A DNA stretch of 64,000 nucleotides, taken from Jeotgalibacillus sp. R-1-5s-1 (GTDB lineage: Bacteria > Bacillota > Bacilli > Bacillales > Jeotgalibacillaceae). Both the position numbers and the translations under genes were made by a program. The DNA lies in the NCBI RefSeq assembly GCF_004405105.1, contig NZ_SORW01000002.1, positions 466,892 through 530,891 of the forward strand, written 5' to 3'. The notes under the pieces were generated by a model. That model did not search any database. It was not told the origin of the DNA and was given only the letters and a program-made list of their open reading frames with translations. Shown here in pieces: positions 25,453 through 34,840 of this stretch (position 1 is its first letter; every line of letters starts with the position of its first letter).

Positions 25453-26763
25453 TCAAGCACTGACTGAATCAACCTGTTTCACTTTGAACAATATAATGAG
25501 TCCGATAACAGCCATGACGATCAGGGATGACAATGCAATACGACTTGCAAGCTCTCCGTATTCCCTGAGATTCAGGGTGATGGTTCCATAAACAGCTGGT
25601 CCAATAATGGAGGATACTTTCCCCGAAAATGCAAAAAGACCGAAGAACTCTCCCCTTTTTTCAACTGGCGTCAGGTCTACAATAAGCGTTCTCGACGTAA
25701 CCCACATGGAGCCCAGTGCGACCCCAATCAATGCACCTGCGATCCAGAACATCCACTGAGCAGTAGCAAGCGCTGCGATCGTCAGAGCAGCGATGAGAAT
25801 AAATGCGACAATCACAACGCCATTCCTTGCTCCTGTTCGTTTCGTAATATACCCAAAAATAAAGGATCCTATAACAGCAGCAATGGTTGAACCGAGGTAC
25901 AGAATAATAAATTGGCCTCCAGAGAAACCGACTACCGCCGTAGCATAAATAGCCATAATCGCAATGGTTGTAGCAATCGCGTCATTCAGGAAAAAGTAAG
26001 CGATCATAAACGTAAAAACATTTTTAAAGTTTTTCATTTCTTTAAATGTCCGGTAGATGGCTTTATAGCCGGAGAAAAATGAAGCTTTTTGAGCGACCGG
26101 TTTCTTCGGTGGATCCTTTAAGACAAAAAAGAGTGGCAATGAAAACAGCAGATACATGACAGCCGTCGGGATAAATGCCTGTTCAGGATTACTTTCATTC
26201 ACAAATAAATAAACCGATAAGCCGACAATCGTTCCAAGATAACCGACCGCCACCCCGAACCCTGAGATAAGAGGTATTTCCTGTTTCGTACCAAGATCAC
26301 CAAGCATCGTGTCATAAAATACAAGACTGCTGTTAAAAAAGAATTTAGCTGCGACAAAAGCAATGACTACCAAAATCAAATTAGCCGGGAGATTAAACCA
26401 TTCCCCGAAGACATTACTCTGCGCAAAAATCCCCATTAGAAATGTAAACGCAATGGAAAATGAAGCCAGCCAGACGATATACTTCTTTTTCTGTCCCGTC
26501 CGGTCAATCCACACACCGTATAACGGTGAAAAAATCACCAGAAGAAAACTGGCCAGCGCATTGGCATATGATATAAATGTACTCGCAACTTGTTCCATCT
26601 CCGCACTTCCGCCAATCTGCGCATCAAGATAAAAAGGAAAAAAGACCGTATTAATGTTTGATGAAAAGATCGTATTGGCGAAATCATATAAAGCCCATGA
26701 TAAAATCGGCAGTGTAAAAAACAACTTCATTCCACTTCTCGGTGGATGATGAACCTGCTGCAT
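25453..26763 (-). CDS. MFS transporter, UMF1/Atg22-like (YxiO type)
   Basis: Membrane permease of 436 residues with about 12 hydrophobic segments. The family N-terminus is WALYDFANTIFSSNINTVFFPFYLD, and motif-A-like SPLYGVWIDRTGQKKK follows TM2. In eukaryotes the family exports amino acids from vacuoles; bacterial substrates are unknown. The start is ATG 26763 with GGGGGG upstream rather than the earlier Met at 26790. Single gene, flanked upstream by two palindromic repeats. Confidence 0.85.
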   Translation of the reverse strand: MQQVHHPPRSGMKLFFTLPILSWALYDFANTIFSSNINTVFFPFYLDAQIGGSAEMEQVASTFISYANALASFLLVIFSPLYGVWIDRTGQKKKYIVWLASFSIAFTFLMGIFAQSNVFGEWFNLPANLILVVIAFVAAKFFFNSSLVFYDTMLGDLGTKQEIPLISGFGVAVGYLGTIVGLSVYLFVNESNPEQAFIPTAVMYLLFSLPLFFVLKDPPKKPVAQKASFFSGYKAIYRTFKEMKNFKNVFTFMIAYFFLNDAIATTIAIMAIYATAVVGFSGGQFIILYLGSTIAAVIGSFIFGYITKRTGARNGVVIVAFILIAALTIAALATAQWMFWIAGALIGVALGSMWVTSRTLIVDLTPVEKRGEFFGLFAFSGKVSSIIGPAVYGTITLNLREYGELASRIALSSLIVMAVIGLIILFKVKQVDSVSA

Positions 26764-26898
26764 ATAAAACCCCCCATTTCTAAAGTACAACCTTTCCTGT
26801 TACATTCCCTTTTCCCTTTACGTATTCCTTCTTATGAATTGTTAATTTAACATTAATAAAAGGCCGCTCTGATAGCAGAGGCAGCCTAATGCAAAACC
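26764..26898. other. 5' region of the MFS gene
   Basis: AT-rich leader region with the ribosome binding site at the left; no certain promoter picked. Forms the left part of a 600-base gene-free stretch that also holds two palindromic elements. Confidence 0.4.
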
Positions 26899-27013
26899 GT
26901 GCCTGGTCATTCCTTCGCTTTCCACGGCCGCGCGGTGAGCCAGCTAATGCTTCGCATTACGCTGTCTCACCTGTCGCTCCTCTGCCGTAGGAGTCTTCGG
27001 AATGACCAGGCAC
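26899..27013. repeat. Interspersed palindromic element, full 115-bp copy
   Basis: Arms GTGCCTGGTCATTCC (26899-26913) and GGAATGACCAGGCAC (26999-27013), perfect complements. Inner helix ACGGC/GCCGT and central hairpin GGTGAG/CTCACC with CAGC/GCTG and AATGC/GCATT. Almost the same core as the copy at 9061, but with compensated changes in the arms (CCA-TGG exchange) and inner helix (GCGGC to ACGGC). Confidence 0.9.
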
Positions 27014-27122
27014 TTTTATTGTGCTTAATCATAACTTCTTCAAATGAGTGTAAAAATTGATCATTTTAACTAATTTACATAGTTAAAGATCCCACCGAAA
27101 CGGCATCTGCCTTTTCCAAACC

Positions 27123-27234
27123 GGGGCGTATTCCCCCTTCGCTTTCCACGGCCGGGCGGTGAACCCCTCGTGCTTCGCACAATGGTTTCACCTGTCTCTC
27201 CTCTGCCGTAGGAGTCTTCGGGGGAATACGCCCC
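27123..27234. repeat. Interspersed palindromic element, second subtype
   Basis: Arms GGGGCGTATTCCCCC (27123-27137) and GGGGGAATACGCCCC (27220-27234), perfect complements and unrelated to the arms of its neighbour 110 bp away. Central hairpin of the GAA subtype (GGTGAA/TTCACC) with a short GTGC/GCAC tip. Inner helix ACGGC/GCCGT. Confidence 0.9.
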
Positions 27235-27365
27235 TTTATCTCAAACAACTTTTGATTAATTTTGTGAACAAACCATACCGAGAGCATTCTGCAGAACCAC
27301 AGCGTTAGAGAAGCACATATGGACGTTAGCGGAGGAATGCCCCGGCACGGTTTTAAAAATCATAA
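27235..27365. other. Spacer before corA 3' end
   Basis: No gene or terminator recognised. A short fragment near 27320-27352 (GAGGAATGCCCCGGCACGG) may be a repeat remnant. Confidence 0.35.
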
Positions 27366-28370
27366 TCAACGGCGATTAAAGATTCTTCTGCGTTTTTTCT
27401 TTTTGGATCTTGAGAATCTGAGCCAGCCGATTTTACGGAAGATGACAAACATGACACCGGCAATCATCGTCATTACGCCTAGCAGAACGAAATAACCGTA
27501 TTCAAATTCGAGTTCGGGTATATAAACAAAGTTCATACCATATAAGCCAGCCAGAAAGGATAATGGCATAAAGATTGTCGTGATGACGGTCAATGTCATC
27601 ATAATATTGTTCATTTTATCTGAGCTGACTGAAATATAGTTATCCCTGATATCTGATGAAAATTCCCGGTACGATTCGAGCATCTCATTCAGCTTAATGA
27701 CGTGATCATATACATCTGAAAAATATAATTGCTGTTCTTTCGTCAGTGCAGTCCTGTTGGCATTTAGCAGACGGTACAACAGATCTCTCGTCGGTACGAG
27801 TGACCGTCTTAATTTTTGCATATCGTGCCTGATATCAAAAAGCCGGTCCATGAGATCGTGTGATGAATTCTCGTCTGTTAATTCTTCAATTCTGTTCAAT
27901 TCATCCTCGATTCCATACACGTAAGGAAAATAATCATCAACGGCCGCATCCATTATTTTATGAAGAATGGAGATCGGACTTTGTTCAGAGATGACTTCTT
28001 TTCCTTTCACCAGGTCTTCCCACATTTCATCGATAAAAGGAATTTTTTCGTAATGCCATGTTACGATCATTTTACTGTTAACGAATGTATCGATTTCCTG
28101 CGCTTCGTATGTATGCTTGGGTAGATGATGAAATGTCAGAAAAATATACTGATCATAATTATCAAACTTGGGACGCTGATATTCTTTTTCCATACAGTCT
28201 TCAAGCGCGAGCGGATGAAAGGAAAAAGAGCGTTCAAGTTCTTTCCCTTCCCGGTCCGCCGGCTGATCAAAATCAACCCAGAACCAATGCAGATCCTGAT
28301 TTTTTGCTTCTTTAATTGTTTTATACGTTTTTAATTCTCCGTTTTTTTCCAAGCCTGCAATCCGGATCAA
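27366..28370 (-). CDS. corA: CorA-type magnesium/divalent cation transporter
   Basis: Pentameric membrane channel for magnesium (possibly cobalt or nickel). 334 residues: a large N-terminal cytosolic domain with coiled-coil helices (about 130-265) and two C-terminal membrane helices. The selectivity motif YGMN follows the first helix (LAGLYGMNFVYIPE). A basic C-terminal tail (SRSKKKKRRRIFNRR) is typical. TTG start at 28370 with AGGTGGGAG upstream. Divergent from patA. Confidence 0.93.
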   Translation of the reverse strand: MIRIAGLEKNGELKTYKTIKEAKNQDLHWFWVDFDQPADREGKELERSFSFHPLALEDCMEKEYQRPKFDNYDQYIFLTFHHLPKHTYEAQEIDTFVNSKMIVTWHYEKIPFIDEMWEDLVKGKEVISEQSPISILHKIMDAAVDDYFPYVYGIEDELNRIEELTDENSSHDLMDRLFDIRHDMQKLRRSLVPTRDLLYRLLNANRTALTKEQQLYFSDVYDHVIKLNEMLESYREFSSDIRDNYISVSSDKMNNIMMTLTVITTIFMPLSFLAGLYGMNFVYIPELEFEYGYFVLLGVMTMIAGVMFVIFRKIGWLRFSRSKKKKRRRIFNRR

Positions 28371-28501
28371 ACTGCTCCCACCTTTCTCTATTAAGCTTAT
28401 TATTATTTAGCCTTAATCACCTAAGTTTAATCATGTGCCCGGCGATAAAAATACGTTACAATAGTAAAATATCAAAAAGAAGCAGTAAAGGTGTGAAAGT
28501 A

Positions 28502-29647
28502 ATGAATGAAACAGTCAGTCAGCTTCAAATATCAGGTATCAGACAATTTTTCAACCGGATCCAGCATATTGAGAATATGATTTCTCTTACGATTGGACAG
28601 CCTGATTTCCATACGCCTGATCACATTAAACAAGCAGCCGCAAAAGCCATTTTGGATAATCAGACGACATATACGCATAATGCCGGAATACTCGAGCTTC
28701 GCAAGGCAGTGTCAACGTTTATGAAAAAGAAATATGACCTTGATTATCAGGCTGAGGATGAGATGATTATAACGAATGGTGCATCACAGGCTATTGATAC
28801 TGCGCTCAGAACCATTTTGAGTCCAGATCAGGATGTCATTCTTCCAGGACCGGTTTATCCGGGGTATGTACCTGTGATCAAACAGTGCGGTGCCCGTCCA
28901 GTGTTTGCAGATACGACAAAAACGGGTTTTAAAATGACTGCTGACCTGATCAGGGAAACCTTAACCGATCAGACAACATGCATCGTTCTGCCCTATCCGT
29001 CAAATCCGACAGGTGTAAGTTTGACAGAGGACGAGATCACTGAAATTGCAAACCTCGCAAAAGAGAAGGACTTGTACATTATTGCAGATGAAATTTACAG
29101 TGAACTTGTTTATGACAGACCACATTTTTCGATTGGCAGACTGTATAAAGAGAAAACCATTGTGATTAACGGACTGTCAAAATCACACGCGATGACAGGC
29201 TGGCGTATTGGTGTGCTAATGGCTCCATCCGGGATTGCAGAACAGTGTCTGAAAGTTCACCAGTATACGGTTTCCTGCGTCTCGTCCATATCACAGCACG
29301 CAGCTGTTGCGGCATATACGCATGGTATGGACGACGCGATACCGATGAGAAATGAATATAAACTGAGACGTGATTTCACAGCAGCTCATTTAGCTAAACT
29401 TGGTTTTACAACGGTTCATCCCGATGGTGCCTTTTACTTTTTAGCCGGCATTCCGGACGATCTTTCGTTGTCTTCATTTGACTTTGCCGTTGAGCTTGCA
29501 GAACAGGCAGGTGTCGGGGTGGTTCCCGGAACTGCTTTTGCCCCTTACGGAGAAGGATATGTAAGAATTTCATACGCTTGTTCTATGGACCAGCTTAAAG
29601 AGGCTTTTACAAGAATAGAACAGTTCCTCAATAAAAAGCGTAGATAA
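28502..29647 (+). CDS. patA: N-acetyl-LL-diaminopimelate aminotransferase (PatA)
   Basis: PLP-dependent class I aminotransferase. It converts N-acetyl-2-amino-6-oxopimelate to N-acetyl-LL-diaminopimelate, between the DapH and DapL steps of this window. 381 residues. PLP-binding lysine in INGLSKSHAMTGWRIG (about residue 228), the aspartate/tyrosine pair in IIADEIYSELVYD, and PYPSNPTGV. The frame extends to 28316, but AAAGGTG precedes the ATG at 28502. Next to cheV in B. subtilis; here corA, an MFS gene and ykuV lie between. Confidence 0.9.
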   Translation: MNETVSQLQISGIRQFFNRIQHIENMISLTIGQPDFHTPDHIKQAAAKAILDNQTTYTHNAGILELRKAVSTFMKKKYDLDYQAEDEMIITNGASQAIDTALRTILSPDQDVILPGPVYPGYVPVIKQCGARPVFADTTKTGFKMTADLIRETLTDQTTCIVLPYPSNPTGVSLTEDEITEIANLAKEKDLYIIADEIYSELVYDRPHFSIGRLYKEKTIVINGLSKSHAMTGWRIGVLMAPSGIAEQCLKVHQYTVSCVSSISQHAAVAAYTHGMDDAIPMRNEYKLRRDFTAAHLAKLGFTTVHPDGAFYFLAGIPDDLSLSSFDFAVELAEQAGVGVVPGTAFAPYGEGYVRISYACSMDQLKEAFTRIEQFLNKKRR

Positions 29648-29653
29648 ATAAAA

Positions 29654-29700
29654 AAACAGTGCCGGGCCCTTCTTCAAATTCGGAAGGCCCGGCACTGTTT
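29654..29700. terminator. Bidirectional terminator between patA and ykwC
   Basis: AAACAGTGCCGGGCC/GGCCCGGCACTGTTT, a 15-bp perfect stem with a 17-base loop (CTTCTTCAAATTCGGAA) and A/T tracts. The arm begins GTGCC like several interspersed palindromes, so it may be a core-deleted relative. Confidence 0.88.
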
Positions 29701-29731
29701 TATTCATGCGGTATGCAATTGATACGATCCT

Positions 29732-30610
29732 TTACAGCTGCTTCTCATAATGTTTATACAACGCCTGGGTTCCTTTCATTTTGAATCCGGCATTGGCTGT
29801 TTCTTCATAAGATTTCAGCGCGAGCTTCAGACCGGGCAAATCAATGCCCATCGTATTTGCTTCCTGCAATGCAATTCTAAGGTCCTTAATAAAATGATGA
29901 ATATAAAACCCCGGTTCATAGTCACCATTCAGAATTCTCGGCGCAAGATGACTCAGACTCCAGCTCCCTGCCGCTCCCTGAGAAATACTCGCCAGAACCT
30001 TCTCAGGATCAAGACCGGCTTTAATGGCGTAAACAAGTGCTTCACAAACGCCTGTCATCGTTGAACCGATCACAATCTGATTACTCATCTTCGCATGCTG
30101 ACCACTGCCGGCCGATCCGTGAAAAACAATATTTGACCCGAACAGTTCAAATAAGGGCTTTAATGATTCAAATGATGATTCTTCACCACCGACCATGATG
30201 GATAATGTACCGTTTTTGGCTCCGAGGTCTCCTCCGGATACAGGGGCATCAAGCATAGCGATTCCCCGTTCCTTCCCTTCTTCGTATAATCTTTTCGCCA
30301 AAGCCGGTGTTGAGGTCGTTAAATCCGCACAAATCGTCCCTTCAACTGCCTGATTGAAAATACCCGATTCACCTAAGTACACTTCTTCTACATCCTGCGG
30401 ATAACCAACCATGGTGAACACAACAGAGCATTCACCTGCCAGACTTCCGACTGAATCATGCCAGATCGCGCCAGCTTGCACAAGTGGCTCAGCCTTTGAC
30501 TTTGTTCTCGTATAAATATGTACTTCATGATTTTTCAACAGGTGCTGAACAATGGATGCGCCCATGACACCTGTACCGATAAAACCTACTTTTACTGATT
30601 GCATCTTCAT
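29732..30610 (-). CDS. ykwC: NAD-dependent beta-hydroxyacid dehydrogenase (YkwC)
   Basis: 3-hydroxyisobutyrate/tartronate semialdehyde dehydrogenase family. 292 residues: Rossmann domain with GFIGTGVMGASI at the N-terminus, substrate motif DAPVSGGDLGAKNGTLSIMVGG (about 120), and a C-terminal helical domain with the catalytic lysine in GQHAKMSNQI (about 168). Start ATG 30610, with AGGAG eight bases upstream; ATG 30604 is an equally placed alternative. Divergent from ykwB. The physiological substrate is unknown. Confidence 0.88.
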   Translation of the reverse strand: MKMQSVKVGFIGTGVMGASIVQHLLKNHEVHIYTRTKSKAEPLVQAGAIWHDSVGSLAGECSVVFTMVGYPQDVEEVYLGESGIFNQAVEGTICADLTTSTPALAKRLYEEGKERGIAMLDAPVSGGDLGAKNGTLSIMVGGEESSFESLKPLFELFGSNIVFHGSAGSGQHAKMSNQIVIGSTMTGVCEALVYAIKAGLDPEKVLASISQGAAGSWSLSHLAPRILNGDYEPGFYIHHFIKDLRIALQEANTMGIDLPGLKLALKSYEETANAGFKMKGTQALYKHYEKQL

Positions 30611-30690
30611 CACTCCCACTCCTATTTTCTTATCAAGTTCTGAAAATTGCAAACGTTATAGCTGATTGATAGGATGGGATGGAGGTGAGG

Positions 30691-31350
30691 ATGATGAAGA
30701 AAACGTTTTTTGTATTCAAGGATTCAAAAAGAATTGACATTCATGTCAGAAACTACAAAGAAGAGGATTTTGAAAGCCTCATTCACATTCAGCGGAAAGC
30801 TTTTCCGCCTCCATTCCCACAGGAACTTTTATGGAACCGGGATCAGTTGAGTGAACATATTACCCGTTTTCCCGAGGGAGCATTATGTATTGAAGCAGAT
30901 GGACATATTGCAGGATCCATTACAGCTTTAAGAACAAGCCGTACTGATCAGGATCACACCTGGGATGAAATCACATCTGAAGGGTACATAACCAATCATG
31001 AACCGGACGGCGATTCAATTTATATTGTGGATATTTGTGTAGACCCCGCCTACAGGGGACTCGGGCTCGGAAAGGAATTAATGCGTGCTATGTACGAAAC
31101 CGTTGTTTATTTAGGGGTAAAACAGCTTGCAGGTGGAAGCAGAATTCCGGGATATATCGATTATCAGTCAGTGATGTCACCTGAGGAGTATTTTGAAAAA
31201 GTAAAAAGCGGAGAGATTTCTGATCCTGTTGTTACTTTTTTGATGAAGTCCGGCAGGGTACCGGAACGTTTGCTGCCAGGTTACCTCGAGGATGAAGAAT
31301 CTGCTGATCATGCCGTTTTAATGGTTTGGAAAAACCCGTTCTTACATTGA
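30691..31350 (+). CDS. ykwB: GNAT family N-acetyltransferase (YkwB)
   Basis: Acetyl-CoA-dependent acetyltransferase of unknown acceptor, cytosolic. About 219 residues. The GNAT motif A is clear (IVDICVDPAYRGLGLGKELMRAMYE). An insert with GGSRIPGYIDYQ is typical of the YkwB group. GGAGG lies five bases before ATG 30691 and eight before ATG 30694, so either may be used. Same neighbours (ykwC, ptsI) as in B. subtilis. Confidence 0.88.
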   Translation: MMKKTFFVFKDSKRIDIHVRNYKEEDFESLIHIQRKAFPPPFPQELLWNRDQLSEHITRFPEGALCIEADGHIAGSITALRTSRTDQDHTWDEITSEGYITNHEPDGDSIYIVDICVDPAYRGLGLGKELMRAMYETVVYLGVKQLAGGSRIPGYIDYQSVMSPEEYFEKVKSGEISDPVVTFLMKSGRVPERLLPGYLEDEESADHAVLMVWKNPFLH

Positions 31351-31363
31351 TGGCATAAAAAAA

Positions 31364-31391
31364 GAACCGGATTATGGGGGGAATCCGGTTC
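31364..31391 (-). terminator. Terminator of the ptsHI operon
   Basis: GAACCGGATT/AATCCGGTTC with an eight-base loop, followed on the minus strand by TTTTTTTATG. About 95 bases past the ptsI stop; also close to the ykwB 3' end. Confidence 0.85.
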
Positions 31392-31485
31392 ACAAAAGGG
31401 AAATCAGAATGAAAAAGTATGCTTGTACTACTAGTATACTTCCCCCATCTTCAAACAATTATCCCTGTTAAAAGTTACATTTTCG

Positions 31486-33204
31486 TTACATATTTATTTC
31501 TTTTTTTACAGCCTCAATGACTTCCTCATTCGTTGAAAGGTTAAGCACTTTTTCAGCCAGCTCCTTCATCTTTTCCTGAGAAAGACCACTGATTTGTGAA
31601 CGTGCAGGCAGGATTGATGTTGCGCTCATTGAAAATTCATCGAGTCCAAGTCCTAGAAGAATCGGAATCGCGATTTCATCGCCCGCCATCTCTCCACACA
31701 TACCAGTCCATTTGCCTTCCTTGTGAGAAGCATCGATCACCATCTTGATCAGACGGAGAATCGCCGGATTGTATGGCTGATATAAGTAAGAAATCTGTTC
31801 ATTCATCCGGTCAGCTGCCATCGTGTACTGAATCAAATCGTTCGTACCGATACTGAAGAAATCCACTTCCTTTGCAAACTGGTCAGCCAGTACTGCAGTA
31901 GATGGAATTTCAACCATGATGCCGATTTCAATTGAATCTGAAACCTCTGTTCCTTCCGCAATCAGTTCTTCCTTCACCTTTAATAATAAAGATTTCGCTT
32001 CACGGAATTCGCTCAGGTTTGAGATCATCGGGAACATCACTTTCAGATTCCCGTAAGTACTTGCACGAAGAAGAGCACGGAGCTGAACACGGAAAAGATC
32101 CGTTTTGTCCAGACACATGCGGATTGCACGGTATCCAAGGAATGGATTCATTTCCTCAGGAAGGTCAAGATACGGAAGTTCCTTATCTCCACCGATATCC
32201 AGTGTTCTGACAACAACAGGTTTTCCTTTCATGCCTTCAAGAACGGCTTTATAGGATTCAAATTGCTCATCTTCTGATGGCAGATCGTTACGTCCCATAT
32301 AAAGGAATTCAGTCCGGTAAAGTCCAATGGCTTCACCACCGTTATTGATAACGCCTTCAAGATCGGCAGGAGTACCAATATTCGCTGCCAGTTCTACATG
32401 TTTACCATCAGCAGATACAGACGGCTCATTCACAAGCTTAGCCCATTCCGCTTTCTGATCAGCAAATTTTGCTGCTTCCTCTTTATAACGGCTGATAATG
32501 TCATCAGAAGGATTGATATGAACTTCGCCGTTCAATCCGTCGACAATGACAAAGTCACCGTTTTCAATTTCTTTTGTTGCTTCTTTTGTTCCCACAACGG
32601 CAGGGATTTCCATTGAACGCGCCATAATGGCTGAATGCGAAGTACGGCCTCCAATGTTTGTTGTGAATCCTTTAACAAATTCACGGTTCAACTGAGCAGT
32701 ATCTGACGGAGTCAAGTCATCTGCAATCACGATAACTTCCTCAGAAATCATGCTTGGATTTAACACTTTTACTCCCAGCAGATGTGACAGAACGCGTTTC
32801 GTTACATCACGAATATCCGCTGCACGTTCTTTCATATAATCATTATCCATCTGCTCAAACATCATCACGAACATATCAGCCGTTTCTTTCAGTGCTGCTT
32901 CAGCATTGACACTTTCCTGACTGATTTTATCCTCGATAGGTGAAATGAGTTCAGGATCGCTCAGTACCAGAAGATGAGCTTCAAAAATCGCCGCTTTATC
33001 TTCACCGAGTTCTGTTCTGGCGCGATCACGAATCACCGCTAATTCACCTTTTGATGTTTCAAGAGCATCTTGAAAACGCTGTACTTCTTGAGCTGTGTCA
33101 TCTACTTTAATCTGCTTAAATGACAAATCCGGTTCTACCAGGCGATATGCTTTTGCAATCGCAATGCCACTTGAAGCTGCAATACCTTTTAATACAGAAG
33201 ACAT
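31486..33204 (-). CDS. ptsI: PTS enzyme I (phosphoenolpyruvate-protein phosphotransferase)
   Basis: First step of sugar phosphotransfer: takes phosphate from PEP and passes it to HPr. 572 residues, standard. The N-terminal domain has the phosphorylated His in [21 protein letters not shown] (about residue 190). The C-terminal PEP-binding barrel has [32 protein letters not shown] and the catalytic Cys in GMCGEMAGD. Starts two bases after the ptsH stop, so coupled to it. Confidence 0.97.
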   Translation of the reverse strand: MSSVLKGIAASSGIAIAKAYRLVEPDLSFKQIKVDDTAQEVQRFQDALETSKGELAVIRDRARTELGEDKAAIFEAHLLVLSDPELISPIEDKISQESVNAEAALKETADMFVMMFEQMDNDYMKERAADIRDVTKRVLSHLLGVKVLNPSMISEEVIVIADDLTPSDTAQLNREFVKGFTTNIGGRTSHSAIMARSMEIPAVVGTKEATKEIENGDFVIVDGLNGEVHINPSDDIISRYKEEAAKFADQKAEWAKLVNEPSVSADGKHVELAANIGTPADLEGVINNGGEAIGLYRTEFLYMGRNDLPSEDEQFESYKAVLEGMKGKPVVVRTLDIGGDKELPYLDLPEEMNPFLGYRAIRMCLDKTDLFRVQLRALLRASTYGNLKVMFPMISNLSEFREAKSLLLKVKEELIAEGTEVSDSIEIGIMVEIPSTAVLADQFAKEVDFFSIGTNDLIQYTMAADRMNEQISYLYQPYNPAILRLIKMVIDASHKEGKWTGMCGEMAGDEIAIPILLGLGLDEFSMSATSILPARSQISGLSQEKMKELAEKVLNLSTNEEVIEAVKKEINM

Positions 33205-33206
33205 GC

Positions 33207-33470
33207 TTATGCCAGACCTTCTTTTTTAAGTGTTTCTTCAAGGCTTGCCAGTGCTTCCGCTTCATCGCTTCCATCTGCATAGATCACGATCTCAGCTCCC
33301 TGTCCAACGCCAAGAGACATAACACCCATGATTGACTTCAGGTTCACTTTTTTACCTTTGTACTCAAGCTGAATATCAGAATCAAACTTACTTGCTGTTT
33401 GAACAAGAATCGTTGCCGGGCGTGCGTGAATACCCGTTTCTGCTGTTACTGTAAATTGTTTTTGTGCCAT
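33207..33470 (-). CDS. ptsH: HPr, phosphocarrier protein of the PTS
   Basis: 87-residue phosphocarrier between enzyme I and sugar permeases, and cofactor of CcpA when phosphorylated on serine. His15 in [10 protein letters not shown] is the PEP-dependent site. Ser46 in [12 protein letters not shown] is the HPr-kinase site, so regulatory function is retained. ATG after AAAGGAG. First gene of ptsHI; no ptsG lies upstream, unlike B. subtilis. Confidence 0.97.
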   Translation of the reverse strand: MAQKQFTVTAETGIHARPATILVQTASKFDSDIQLEYKGKKVNLKSIMGVMSLGVGQGAEIVIYADGSDEAEALASLEETLKKEGLA

Positions 33471-33640
33471 TTAAATCTTCTCCTTTTCTGTAACTTGTAT
33501 TTACAACATCACCATACTAAATTATCGGATTGTCGCACCTGCGTCAATACAAACAATTTAAGTGATGATTCTGTATGTTTCTAAGAAATAAGAATAGCAT
33601 GTCAGCACCGTTAGTACAACGATTTTGCCGTTCACCCTAT

Positions 33641-34840
33641 CTAACCATCTCTGCGGCTGTTCAACTCTTTATCTGCTTCTTTTAAAACCATCTTGAAATA
33701 CTCAGCTTCATCATTTGTCACATCCATAGAGCCATAACGGACACGTTCATAGATGGACACACACTCATTTAGCCGGGGTATATCCAGTCTGTCGAACCAT
33801 TCCCTGACTGTTTCTGACTTACGTCTGCCTGAAGCTTTCCCTGAAAGCTTCCTTTCAAGCCTAAACAGTGCTTTCCTTATTTTATTTAGAGGCTCCTTAT
33901 GATTACCCTCTTTTTCCGGTTTCATAACCATATTTGACTTCACGTAGGAGGTTTCAGCAGTTGCGGGTATTAACACAACCTTTTTAGCCTTAACGATCAG
34001 AAGGTAAATAATGATCCCTGATACTGCGATTAATCCAGTTATCATCAAAAACGTGACAATGGACTCTACACCAATGACTTCCTGAAATTCGTTGTTTCCT
34101 GTCATCAGTCCCTGTTCAAGGCTTCCGCTTTCGCCACTCTCCCCGTCCGGCATATCAGAGATTTCAGCACGCTCAATCTCTAAACCGATCAATGTAAGAG
34201 GTAACGTAAATACCCAGATAATGCCGTCAAATACCTGATAAAAACCAACCCTTAGAGGTGCAGCTAGAAAATACAGAAGAACCGTCACTCCTGAAAATAA
34301 ACTACTCCATTTTACCAGTTCTCTTCCCGCACGCTTCTTCTTATCTTTCCTGTCTGCAAAGTAATGGTTCAGATACGTTCCTGCACTGTATAATATGAAA
34401 CCTGCGATCAAATACAGCAGAAGCTCTGAAGCCTGAACAGTCTCGTAAACAAGCTGAAAGATATAAAACCAGATGAAAACGATAAAAAACACCATCAGAT
34501 TACCGGACGTAATCTGAATGGACTCTCCTGTGCATGCTTTAACAGCAATCCAGATTGAATAAGCGGCTAATACTGCCAGAAGTAGAACAGGCCAATCTCC
34601 AATAAAAAAACTGATCGTAAACAGTAAAGCTGCCAATATTCCATAAACAGCCCGCCAGTTTTTCATTCTGACAACGAAAGGAAAGGCGGCTGCCAGCACA
34701 ACTCCCCATATGAGTGACGTTACATGAAGAGAAAACATCCCGTTCTCAGCAAAAGCCGAGAGCACCAAAGCCGGATACAAAAAACTGAATAATATGTATG
34801 CGACTGAACTTATTGTATGTTTTTTTGCAGATCGTTCCAT
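33641..34840 (-). CDS. Membrane protein of a MoxR/DUF58 operon (DUF4129-like C-terminus)
   Basis: 399 residues with about nine hydrophobic segments: a cluster at 10-215 and a single helix near 255-280. A cytosolic basic C-terminal tail (about 300-399) has EWFDRLDIPRLNECVSIYERVRYG. That tail resembles the DUF4129 domain of transglutaminase-like membrane proteins, but no transglutaminase Cys-His-Asp domain is present. ATG after AGGAGGG. It overlaps the end of the DUF58 gene by 31 bases. Function unknown; a membrane partner in a MoxR-dependent assembly or stress complex is inference. Confidence 0.75.
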   Translation of the reverse strand: MERSAKKHTISSVAYILFSFLYPALVLSAFAENGMFSLHVTSLIWGVVLAAAFPFVVRMKNWRAVYGILAALLFTISFFIGDWPVLLLAVLAAYSIWIAVKACTGESIQITSGNLMVFFIVFIWFYIFQLVYETVQASELLLYLIAGFILYSAGTYLNHYFADRKDKKKRAGRELVKWSSLFSGVTVLLYFLAAPLRVGFYQVFDGIIWVFTLPLTLIGLEIERAEISDMPDGESGESGSLEQGLMTGNNEFQEVIGVESIVTFLMITGLIAVSGIIIYLLIVKAKKVVLIPATAETSYVKSNMVMKPEKEGNHKEPLNKIRKALFRLERKLSGKASGRRKSETVREWFDRLDIPRLNECVSIYERVRYGSMDVTNDEAEYFKMVLKEADKELNSRRDG

